Positions 1 to 5,782 of a stretch of DNA of 10,506 nt are shown here, piece by piece. The stretch comes from Caldilineaceae bacterium. Its GTDB lineage: Bacteria; Chloroflexota; Anaerolineae; Caldilineales; Caldilineaceae. Where the stretch lies: contig JACSRH010000172.1 in the NCBI GenBank assembly GCA_014879855.1, forward strand, positions 1 to 10,506, in the 5' to 3' direction. The stretch's first letter is position 1; the number at the start of each line of letters is the position of its first letter. Under the pieces are notes generated by a model. The model ran no database searches, was not told the origin of the DNA, and saw only the letters and a list, made by a program, of their open reading frames with translations. The translations under genes were made by a program, and so were the position numbers.

Positions 1-1476
1 TAGCCCGCCGTTCCAGTCGCCGGAGAAAGGCGCGGGCAGATCACCGCTGTAGAGCAGAGTGCCCAGCGCGTCGACAATGTAGAGCTTGCCAAGGCGTCCG
101 TCGCCCTTTTGCGGCCAGGAGGTGAAGATCACCTCGGCGCGGCCGTCGTGGTCGAGGTCGGCGACCACTGGTTCGGAAGCAAAGCGGTAGAAGCCTTCGG
201 CGGCCGCGTAGACGGAGAAGGGCCAGGCGCCGTGCTCTGTCTTGTCGAGCCACCAGGCGTGCAGCCGGCCATCGTAGGAGGCGTAGAGAATCTCAGCAAC
301 ACCATCGCCGTCGAGGTCGGCGACCACGGCGTTGGGCGTGTGCGACTCGATGAGGGTGTAATCCTCGCTCAGCGGCGCGGCTGCGGCATCCGGCGTGGGC
401 AGCACCGTCCAGTCGTAGGGGCCGGCGCGCCAGCGGCTGCGGTCGGCGTGGAAGAGGAAGGGCATCTCGTAGAGGCTCCGGTACGGGTCGGCCGCGCAGT
501 CGTAGACATTGCCGACGACGACAATCTCGTGCACACCGTCGCCGTCGAGGTCGGCGATGGCCGGCGCGCTGTTGGCGAAGTTGGGGCGGTGCTCGACGCC
601 GCAGTTGGCGTAGCCGCGCAGATCGACAGTGTCATCCACATGCACGCCGACTTGGCTCCAGACCTTGGGGCCTCTGGGATTGAAGTTGTTGTAGCGGGCA
701 TTGGCCGGCAACTGGTTGCCATTGCGGTCGAGCGCAGTGATGTAGTGCGTGTCGGTCGGGCCGATGATCTCGGCGTAGCCGTCGCCGGTGAGGTCGGCGA
801 CCGCGGCGTTCTGGTTGTACATGCCCCAGCCGTAACCTGCCTCGCCCTCGCGTCGCGCGGGCCAGCCCGCGCGCACGCTGCCGTCGGCTTCGTAGACGCT
901 CAGTTGCCGGGTCGATCCGCCCGACGCACGTCCCACCACCATCTCCAGCTGGTTGTCCTGGTCGAGGTCGGCCACGGCCAGCGTGCGCACCTCGCCCGCA
1001 CCGAAAGGATGACGCGTCCAGCGTGCGCTGCCGTCCGCGTTGTAGACGGTGAGTTGGTCGCCCCCGCGCCCGACGACAATTTCGGGCGTCCCGTCGTGGT
1101 CAAGGTCAGCCACGGCCACGCCCGGCCACGCGCGGCTGCTGTTGGCCGCGCGCTGCGTCAGCGCACCCGTCGCCCCGTCGAGGATCACCAGGTCGTAGGC
1201 CGCGGCGATCACCTCCATGCTGCCGTCGCCGTCCAGGTCCGCCACCGCGGGCGAGGCATACCAGCCCGTCTGACACCACGAGGCAAAGCAGCCGCCGCGC
1301 TGCCACTTGAGCACGGGTGGCTGAATGCCTGGTGGGGGCGGCGGGGCGCCGCTGTCGAGCACCAAAGGCAGGTAGATCGTGGACACAGGACTTTGCGCCC
1401 GCACCGGGCGGCACAGGAGGACGCTGCCGGTCAGCACCAGCGCGGCCACGGTCATCCACCACCAGCTTTTTCGCAT
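1..1476 (-). CDS. Secreted FG-GAP/VCBS repeat protein, probable beta-propeller (partial, 3' end beyond the left edge)
   Basis: Starts at ATG 1476 and stays open for 492 codons to the window edge, so the C-terminus is missing. The start is supported by an AGAGAGGA ribosome site 5-6 nt upstream and by a typical signal peptide: MRK, tryptophans, a hydrophobic stretch to about residue 22, then VRA-Q as a likely cleavage at 27/28. Residues 34-40 read IYLPLVL, a stretch I recall (from memory) recurring in exported Chloroflexota proteins, followed by a proline linker. Seven calcium-type repeats of the form (A)DLDGDG..E(I/V) begin at D80, D124, D170, D228, D309, D387 and D440, spaced 44-81 residues. 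The fourth has Thr at its second Asp position and the third ends in Asn instead of Gly. This is the FG-GAP/VCBS signature of integrin-alpha-like propellers. Function is probably extracellular binding or adhesion; no catalytic motif is seen. A long plus-strand frame opposite it is a coding shadow. Confidence 0.88.
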   Translation of the reverse strand, partial: MRKSWWWMTVAALVLTGSVLLCRPVRAQSPVSTIYLPLVLDSGAPPPPPGIQPPVLKWQRGGCFASWCQTGWYASPAVADLDGDGSMEVIAAAYDLVILDGATGALTQRAANSSRAWPGVAVADLDHDGTPEIVVGRGGDQLTVYNADGSARWTRHPFGAGEVRTLAVADLDQDNQLEMVVGRASGGSTRQLSVYEADGSVRAGWPARREGEAGYGWGMYNQNAAVADLTGDGYAEIIGPTDTHYITALDRNGNQLPANARYNNFNPRGPKVWSQVGVHVDDTVDLRGYANCGVEHRPNFANSAPAIADLDGDGVHEIVVVGNVYDCAADPYRSLYEMPFLFHADRSRWRAGPYDWTVLPTPDAAAAPLSEDYTLIESHTPNAVVADLDGDGVAEILYASYDGRLHAWWLDKTEHGAWPFSVYAAAEGFYRFASEPVVADLDHDGRAEVIFTSWPQKGDGRLGKLYIVDALGTLLYSGDLPAPFSGDWNGGL

Positions 1477-1619
1477 AGGATTCCTCTCTTTTGAACCTGT
1501 CGGGTATCTCGCTACCAGCATAGCGGATTCAGCGCAGCAAAACCGGACGATGTCCAGTTGATTGCGCGGCGGCAGGAGAGCGGGATCGATGCAAGTGACA
1601 TCTCAGTGCGTTCCGAAAA

Positions 1620-1648
1620 TTGCTGGCATAGCCCATCTGTTCTATACT
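1620..1648 (+). promoter_or_regulatory. Sigma70-like promoter of the VOC gene
   Basis: TTGCTG at 1620-1625 and TATACT at 1643-1648 are separated by exactly 17 bp. Both hexamers are close to consensus and the -10 is identical to the one proposed for the csoR operon. Transcription would begin near 1655, about 70 nt ahead of the ATG at 1726. Assigned by pattern only. Confidence 0.55.
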
Positions 1649-1655
1649 GTATTGG

Positions 1656-1702
1656 ACAGGACAATCGTCGAAAGTCGACGTCCTCAGCACGTCCTGTTTT
1701 TT
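1656..1702 (+). terminator. Terminator-like hairpin with T6 in the leader of the VOC gene (possible attenuator)
   Basis: ACAGGAC (1656-1662) pairs perfectly with GTCCTGT (1691-1697), and a run of six T follows at 1697-1702. A second stem, CGTCG (1666-1670) with CGACG (1676-1680), sits in the loop. The structure begins at the predicted transcription start and ends 23 nt before the VOC start codon. No plus-strand gene lies upstream, so if it works it would act on the VOC transcript itself. The outer stem is only 7 bp with a long loop, so strength is uncertain. Confidence 0.4.
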
Positions 1703-1725
1703 CCATCCAGATGAAGGAGCAAACT

Positions 1726-2133
1726 ATGCAGAACGCACCACTCGGCCACATGCAGTTTAATGTCGATGCAGACAACCTGCCATTTTATCGCGATCTTCTG
1801 ACCTTTTTGGAGTGGCGACTGCTGGGCGAATGGCCCGGGATGATCGGGCTTGAGAGCGAGTCGGGACAGAGTCTTTGGTTCAGCGGTCAGGTCAAGGACG
1901 TCAGCAATGACTACGACGGGCCAGGGCTGAATCACCTTGCCTTTGCCGCAGCTTCGATTGCGGATGTGGATGAAGCAGTGCACTGGTTGCAGGCGCACGA
2001 CGTGGACACACTCTTCGAGACCCCGCGCCATCGCCCGGACTTTTCAGGCGATGCGCAGAGCACCTATTATCAGGTGATGTTCGAGACGCCGGACCGCATT
2101 CTGATGGAAATTGTTTATATTGGACCGAAGTAG
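1726..2133 (+). CDS. VOC superfamily (glyoxalase/dioxygenase-fold) protein
   Basis: 135 residues, the usual size of a single-module vicinal-oxygen-chelate protein. ATG 1726 is chosen because AAGGAG lies 6 nt upstream; the frame stays open upstream (ATG 1711, TTG 1558) but that part lacks a ribosome site and would include the promoter and leader hairpin. Two beta-alpha-beta-beta-beta halves can be traced. HMQF (His8) opens the first, with FYRDLLTFLEW following as the helix after strand 1. GLNHLAF (His70) opens the second, followed by the helix ADVDEAVHWL, and RILMEIVY (Glu128) closes it. His8, His70 and Glu128 fit the divalent-metal ligands of glyoxalase I/dioxygenase relatives. The substrate cannot be deduced. 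The gene stands alone, with its own promoter, convergent to copA. Confidence 0.82.
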   Translation: MQNAPLGHMQFNVDADNLPFYRDLLTFLEWRLLGEWPGMIGLESESGQSLWFSGQVKDVSNDYDGPGLNHLAFAAASIADVDEAVHWLQAHDVDTLFETPRHRPDFSGDAQSTYYQVMFETPDRILMEIVYIGPK

Positions 2134-2144
2134 AAGCATGGATC

Positions 2145-2215
2145 GCGGATGACGCGGGTCGAGCAGATCATCGCGGATGAGTATCCGTGAAAATCTGTCC
2201 GACCGCGTCATCCGC
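2145..2215. repeat. Nested dyad repeat between convergent VOC and copA genes
   Basis: GCGGATGACGCGGGTC (2145-2160) is complementary to GACCGCGTCATCCGC (2201-2215) apart from one extra G. Inside the loop CGGAT (2174-2178) pairs with ATCCG (2183-2187) around a 4-nt loop. The element fills the gap between the VOC stop (2133) and the copA stop (2232). It could act as a bidirectional terminator, although neither strand shows a T-run after it. The CGGAT/ATCCG wording recurs at 9341-9374, so it is better seen as a dispersed intergenic repeat. Confidence 0.6.
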
Positions 2216-2231
2216 AGTCAATTATAGGCTG

Positions 2232-4859
2232 TCAAAGCTTCACGCCACGCAAGCGCAGGCTGTTGCTCACCACAAAAATGCTGCTGAAGGCCATGGCGCC
2301 GGCTGCGATCATCGGGTTGAGCTGGAATTGTGGCCCCAGGAAGGGCACCAGAATTCCCGCGGCAATCGGGATCGCCGCCACGTTGTAGGCAAAGGCCCAG
2401 AAAAGATTTTGCTTGATCGTGCCCAGGGTGCGCCGACTGAGTTGGATCGCCTGTGGCACGCTGCGCAGATCGCCGCGCATGAGCGTGACGTCCGCAGCTT
2501 CGATGGCGACGTCCGTGCCCGTGCCGATCGCCATGCCGACGTTGGATTGCGCCAGCGCGGGCGCGTCGTTGACGCCGTCGCCCACCATCGCCACCACACG
2601 GCCGGCCGCCTGCTCCTGTTTGACCACGTCAGCTTTGTCGCCGGGCAGCACCTCGGCCTTGACTTCCTGCTTGGGATCCAACCCGACTTGGCGTGCAATC
2701 GCCTGCGCGGTGCGCCAGTTGTCGCCGGTGAGCATGACCACGCGCAGTTGCTGTGCGTGCATGCGCTTGATGGCTTCGGCGCTGCTCTCCTTCACCGTAT
2801 CGGCCACCGCCAACAACCCAGCTAGCGCGCCGCCCACAGCCACAGCCATGACTGTCTTGCCTTCGTCCTGCAGGCGGGTGATGTCGGCCTGCATCATCGC
2901 GATGTCCAGGCCGCGCTCGGTCATCAGCGCGGGGCTGCCCAGCAACACATCCTGCCCATCGACGCGCGCTTCAATGCCGCGTCCCGTGATCGAATCGAAC
3001 GACTCGACTTCACTCAGCGTCACCCCCTGCGCTTTGGCATATTCCACAATCGCCTCGGCCAGGGGATGTTCGCTGGCGCGCTCGGCGGAAGCGGCGTAGT
3101 GGAGGAGAGATTGGGAGATTGAGAGATTGGGAGATTGAGAGATTGGAGATTGGGGATTGGAGACTGCTGTCGCTTCCTCTCTCTGTCTCCCTGTCTCCCC
3201 CTCTTCTTGTCTCCTGGTCTCTTCGTCTTTCCGCGCCTCTCGCCCCTCGCCCCTCGTCACCACATCCGTCACCGTGGGCTTGCCCTTGGTGATGGTGCCC
3301 GTCTTGTCGAGGACGACGGTGTCGATCGCGCCGGCTTTTTGCAGCGCCTCAGCGTTTTTGATCAGGATGCCATGCTGAGCGCCGACGCCAGTGCCTGCCA
3401 TGATCGCGGTCGGCGTGGCCAGACCCAGCGCGCACGGGCAGGAGATGAGCAGCACCGTTGCCATGAAGATCAGCGCAATGCCCAGCGGACTCTCGTGTGG
3501 GTAGAAGGCGGCCGCGCCCCAGAAATACCAGAACAGCCCGACGAGCAGGGCCAGCGATATCACGGCTGGCACGAAAACGGCCGACACCTTGTCCGCCAGA
3601 TCCTGGATCGGGGCGCGGCTGGCTTGGGCGTCCTGCACCATCTTGACGATCTGCGCCAGCGCGGTTTGTTTGCCCACGGCGGTCGCTCGGAAGCGGAAGC
3701 TGCCGGTCTTGTTGATGGCGCCGCCGATGACGGGATCGCCGGCTGTTTTGCTTACGGGCAGGCTCTCACCGGTGAGCATGGACTCGTCCACGGTGCTCTG
3801 GCCCGCGGTCACCGCGCCATCGACCGGGATCTTCTCGCCTGGTCGCACCACGACAATATCACCAACCAATACATCTTCGACCGGGACTTCAACTTCTTCC
3901 GCCGCGGCCCCGCTCCCGCGCACGATGCGGGCAGTCTTGGCGCGCAATCCCAACAGCTTGCGGATCGCTTCTCCGGTCTGGCCTTTGGCGCGCGCTTCGA
4001 GGAACTTGCCCACTGTGATCAAGGTCAGGATCATGGCCGCGGACTCGAAGTAAACGTGGTAGTGCATCGGGTCCAGCCTCAGCACGAGCACGGCCAGGCT
4101 GTAGAAGTAGGCGACGCTTGACCCCATCGCCACCAGTGTATCCATGTTGGCGGTGCGATTTTGCAGCGCCTTCCACGCGCTCACATAGTAATCCTTGCCC
4201 AAGTAGACCTGGACGATCGTGGTCAGGCCGGCGACCAGCCACAGCCGTCCCGGAAAATCGAGCGCGAGGCCAACCATCTCCGCCATGCTCAGGATCATGA
4301 TGATCGTGCTCAGCACCGCGCCGACGATGACCTTGCGCCGCTTGTTGGCGATCTCGGCGTTGCGTGCAGCCTGCTCCGCGTCGATCTGCTCTTGTTCGCC
4401 GCCCTCGACCTCGATGATCTTATAGCCGGCGTCGCGCACCGCGCGCTTGATGTCGCCCAGTTCAACCATTGAAGGCAGATAGGTGACGTGGGTGCGTTCG
4501 CTGGCATAGCTCGTATTGACATCAAGCACACCGTCCAGCCGCTTGAGCGTGCGTGTGATTGTGTTGGCGCAGTTGTTGCAGGTCATACCGGCGACCGGCA
4601 GATCCACCTCCGCCAGCGCCGCGCCATAGCCAATGTTCTTGATCATCTCGATCATCTGCTCGGGCGTGACGCGCTTGGGATCATAGGAAATCGTCGCGCG
4701 CTCGCTGGCATAGGAGACGCTGGCCTCATCCACACCCGGCATGCGCTTCAGGCTGCGTCCCACCGTGCTGGCGCAGTTGGCGCAGGTCATGCCCACAATG
4801 GGGATGACCAATTCTTTGGTCTGTGTGTTTTTAGGGGCGACTGTGGTTGCTGCCGTCAT
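2232..4859 (-). CDS. copA: Cu(I)-exporting P1B-type ATPase CopA, with a 50-residue low-complexity insertion
   Basis: 875 residues from ATG 4859, which has GAGG 8 nt upstream; a longer frame from 4922 would translate through the intercistronic hairpin. An integral membrane pump that couples ATP hydrolysis to Cu(I) export. Two N-terminal HMA domains carry GMTCANC (Cys26/Cys29) and GMTCNNC (Cys94/Cys97). Membrane helices begin near residue 175. TGES lies at 363-366, the ion-binding CPC at 474-476, and the phosphorylated Asp at 518 in DKTGT. SEHP is at 596-599, TGDN at 711-714 and GDGVNDAP at 760-767. The last two helices hold YN (825-826) and MxxSS (856-860), the Cu(I)-specific set. It is the last gene of csoR-copZ-copA, which fixes its substrate. 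Odd: residues 535-584, between TDVV and LLHYAAS, are a highly charged then Ser/Pro/Gln-rich stretch encoded by simple repeats, where relatives have a short linker. The frame is intact and all catalytic motifs are present, so the protein is probably active. Confidence 0.96.
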   Translation of the reverse strand: MTAATTVAPKNTQTKELVIPIVGMTCANCASTVGRSLKRMPGVDEASVSYASERATISYDPKRVTPEQMIEMIKNIGYGAALAEVDLPVAGMTCNNCANTITRTLKRLDGVLDVNTSYASERTHVTYLPSMVELGDIKRAVRDAGYKIIEVEGGEQEQIDAEQAARNAEIANKRRKVIVGAVLSTIIMILSMAEMVGLALDFPGRLWLVAGLTTIVQVYLGKDYYVSAWKALQNRTANMDTLVAMGSSVAYFYSLAVLVLRLDPMHYHVYFESAAMILTLITVGKFLEARAKGQTGEAIRKLLGLRAKTARIVRGSGAAAEEVEVPVEDVLVGDIVVVRPGEKIPVDGAVTAGQSTVDESMLTGESLPVSKTAGDPVIGGAINKTGSFRFRATAVGKQTALAQIVKMVQDAQASRAPIQDLADKVSAVFVPAVISLALLVGLFWYFWGAAAFYPHESPLGIALIFMATVLLISCPCALGLATPTAIMAGTGVGAQHGILIKNAEALQKAGAIDTVVLDKTGTITKGKPTVTDVVTRGEGREARKDEETRRQEEGETGRQREEATAVSNPQSPISQSPNLSISQSLLHYAASAERASEHPLAEAIVEYAKAQGVTLSEVESFDSITGRGIEARVDGQDVLLGSPALMTERGLDIAMMQADITRLQDEGKTVMAVAVGGALAGLLAVADTVKESSAEAIKRMHAQQLRVVMLTGDNWRTAQAIARQVGLDPKQEVKAEVLPGDKADVVKQEQAAGRVVAMVGDGVNDAPALAQSNVGMAIGTGTDVAIEAADVTLMRGDLRSVPQAIQLSRRTLGTIKQNLFWAFAYNVAAIPIAAGILVPFLGPQFQLNPMIAAGAMAFSSIFVVSNSLRLRGVKL
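3105..3257. repeat. GAGATTGG repeat plus pyrimidine-tract repeat inside copA
   Basis: On the plus strand, 3105-3120 and 3121-3136 are two exact copies of GAGAGATTGGGAGATT, followed by degenerate copies to about 3160. A pyrimidine-only style tract then runs to 3257, containing GTCTCC three times (about 3183-3217) and CGCCCCT-type repeats (about 3240-3255). The part foreign to CopA is 3108-3257, exactly 150 nt. On the coding strand the right half is purine-rich and encodes Arg/Glu/Lys/Gly/Gln, while the left half encodes Ser/Pro/Gln/Ile. The same CAATCTC wording forms the inverted repeat at 4887-4959. Confidence 0.85.
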
Positions 4860-4886
4860 AGCTTTTGCCTCGCAAATTAGAGAGCG

Positions 4887-4959
4887 GAGATTGGGAGATT
4901 GGAGAATAAACAAAGCGCGCACGAGGCGTCATGTGCGCAATCTCCAATCTCCCAATCTC
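4887..4959. repeat. 19-bp perfect inverted repeat with inner stem between copZ and copA
   Basis: GAGATTGGGAGATTGGAGA (4887-4905) is exactly complementary to TCTCCAATCTCCCAATCTC (4941-4959). In the 35-nt spacer, GCGCAC (4917-4922) pairs with GTGCGC (4933-4938) around a 10-nt loop. The element occupies most of the 110-nt gap after the copZ stop and ends 27 nt before the copA start. In the copZ-copA mRNA it would fold as a two-tier hairpin, which could protect the upstream csoR-copZ message or lower copA expression. No T-run follows, so full termination is unlikely. Confidence 0.85.
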
Positions 4960-4969
4960 TTGTCTTCTC

Positions 4970-5173
4970 TTATGCGGCCGGATAGCCGATCTCTTCCAGC
5001 ATCTTTTCAACTTCGGTCAACACGTCGTCGTTCTCGACTTCAACCGTGACCTGCTTGCTGTCAAGTTCAGCCTTGACCGCCTCGACGCCATCGACGAACT
5101 TGAGTTCGCGCTCGATGGTGGCGGTGCAATGGCCGCAGGAAATTGTGGGGACGTTGTAGGTTTTGGTGCTCAT
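4970..5173 (-). CDS. copZ: Cytosolic copper chaperone CopZ (HMA domain protein)
   Basis: 67 residues, the size of a single heavy-metal-associated domain. ATG 5173 has AGGAG 7 nt upstream; the frame extends upstream to 5236 but that part lacks a ribosome site and family similarity. The metal site is SCGHC with Cys13 and Cys16 in the loop after strand 1; the position normally held by Met (MxCxxC) is Ile11. The rest shows the expected beta-alpha-beta-beta-alpha-beta pattern: helix TATIERELKFVDGVEAV, strand KQVTVEVE, helix TEVEKMLEEIGY. CopZ binds Cu(I) in the cytosol and passes it to the HMA domains and membrane entry site of CopA or to CsoR. It lies 68 nt after csoR and 110 nt before copA on the same strand, so it is almost certainly in one operon with them. 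Confidence 0.94.
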   Translation of the reverse strand: MSTKTYNVPTISCGHCTATIERELKFVDGVEAVKAELDSKQVTVEVENDDVLTEVEKMLEEIGYPAA

Positions 5174-5241
5174 CTGCTTGCTCCTGTTGCTTGATAAGTT
5201 GACTTGCTGCTGAACGCCAGAGTCGGCATCTAGCACTAAGG

Positions 5242-5523
5242 CTATAACTTGCCGGTGGCCTTGAAAACATCCATGATTTCGGTGACGACGCGTGTTTTTT
5301 CCACATCATCTTCGCTGCGGATCGCGGTGGTGACGCAGGTGTTGAGATGGTTCTCCAGCGTCAACGCGCTCACCCGCTCCAATGCCTGCTGCACAGCTTT
5401 GACTTGCTTTAGAATGTCCATGCAATAGGCGTCCTCCTCCACCATGCGCTCAATGCCGCGCACATGCCCTTCGATGCTTTTGAGTCGGTTGATCAACGTC
5501 TGTTTTTTATCTGAATCCAACAT
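5242..5523 (-). CDS. csoR: Copper-sensing repressor CsoR (DUF156/CsoR-RcnR family)
   Basis: 93 residues, all-helical, typical length. The N-terminal NRLKSIEGHVRGIERMVEED matches the family helix-1 signature. Cys34, His59 and Cys63 (YC at 33-34, and HLNTC) fit the Cu(I)-binding Cys-His-Cys triad of Mycobacterium tuberculosis CsoR (Cys36, His61, Cys65) with a constant offset of two, which separates it from nickel (RcnR) and formaldehyde (FrmR) members. Apo-CsoR is a tetramer that binds its own operator, and Cu(I) binding releases it. ATG 5523 fits the family N-terminus, although no strong ribosome site is visible: the GGGAGGG upstream is more than 15 nt away. It is first in the csoR-copZ-copA operon, with a strong promoter and a G/C-tract palindrome just upstream, so autoregulation is expected. 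Confidence 0.95.
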   Translation of the reverse strand: MLDSDKKQTLINRLKSIEGHVRGIERMVEEDAYCMDILKQVKAVQQALERVSALTLENHLNTCVTTAIRSEDDVEKTRVVTEIMDVFKATGKL

Positions 5524-5542
5524 CTCTGCCGCTCTCTTTGCC

Positions 5543-5555
5543 CTCCCGATGGGAG
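5543..5555. promoter_or_regulatory. Small CTCCC/GGGAG dyad in the csoR leader
   Basis: CTCCC (5543-5547) and GGGAG (5551-5555) flank GAT. CCCGATGGGAG here (5545-5555) repeats CCCTATGGGAG of the proposed operator (5569-5579) with one mismatch, 24 bp away. It may be a second, weaker CsoR contact or a leader hairpin; either reading is inference. Confidence 0.3.
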
Positions 5556-5564
5556 TCTCCGCCC

Positions 5565-5585
5565 CACCCCCTATGGGAGGGGGTG
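5565..5585. promoter_or_regulatory. Probable CsoR operator at the start site of the csoR operon
   Basis: CACCCCC (5565-5571) and GGGGGTG (5579-5585) are perfect 7-bp arms around TATGGGA. G/C tracts broken by a central TA-containing step are the known style of CsoR operators. The site begins at the predicted transcription start (about 5585) and extends downstream, ideal for blocking RNA polymerase. Caution: CCTCACCCCCTCCCA-like wording is also a common intergenic repeat in such genomes, so sequence alone does not prove binding. Confidence 0.55.
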
Positions 5586-5591
5586 AGGAAT

Positions 5592-5620
5592 AGTATAAGT
5601 GGGTCGACGCACTTTGTCAA
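5592..5620 (-). promoter_or_regulatory. Near-consensus sigma70 promoter of csoR-copZ-copA
   Basis: Read on the minus strand, TTGACA (5620-5615, a perfect -35) and TATACT (5597-5592, five of six) are separated by 17 bp. The start site would be about 5585, giving a leader of roughly 60 nt before csoR. Such a strong core promoter is what one expects for a gene set held off by a repressor. Confidence 0.72.
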
Positions 5621-5631
5621 GCGCCCCATGT

Positions 5632-5666
5632 CAGCAGTTCTCAAACTGAAGAGATGAGAACTGCTG
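5632..5666. promoter_or_regulatory. 12-bp perfect dyad between divergent csoR and the isomerase gene
   Basis: CAGCAGTTCTCA (5632-5643) and TGAGAACTGCTG (5655-5666) are exactly complementary with an 11-nt spacer. It lies just upstream of the csoR -35 and about 117 nt before the plus-strand isomerase start. No T-run follows on either strand, so an operator or a dispersed hairpin is more likely than a terminator. The bound protein, if any, is unknown. Confidence 0.5.
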
Positions 5667-5782
5667 GTTGAATGACACCTGACATGATTTGACAATCCGC
5701 ACCGTCGTTGGCAGATTGAAGGCGTTAATCGAACGCCGCTGCTTCAGCCTCATTCCACATGCAAATATAGACGGTGAACCCA

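Noticed and set aside
109..1494. Plus-strand open frame of 461 codons
   Set aside because: It is antisense to the FG-GAP protein, whose signal peptide, ribosome site and seven calcium-type repeats make the minus strand the true coding strand; the repetitive Val/Glu/Gly/Asp composition is the mirror of DLDGDG codons.
1558..1725. N-terminal extension of the VOC protein (TTG 1558 or ATG 1711)
   Set aside because: The region contains the promoter and leader hairpin, and AAGGAG is correctly spaced only for ATG 1726.
2232..4859. CopA as a pseudogene because of the repeat insertion
   Set aside because: The insertion keeps the frame and every catalytic and Cu(I)-binding motif on both sides is intact.
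4860..4922. Upstream start for CopA at 4922
   Set aside because: It would translate the left arm of the inverted repeat; ATG 4859 has a good ribosome site and gives a normal HMA N-terminus.
5689..5717. Promoter for the isomerase gene from TTGACA at 5689-5694
   Set aside because: The hexamer is perfect but the matching -10 at 17-18 bp (CAGATT/AGATTG) is poor, so it is not listed as a feature.
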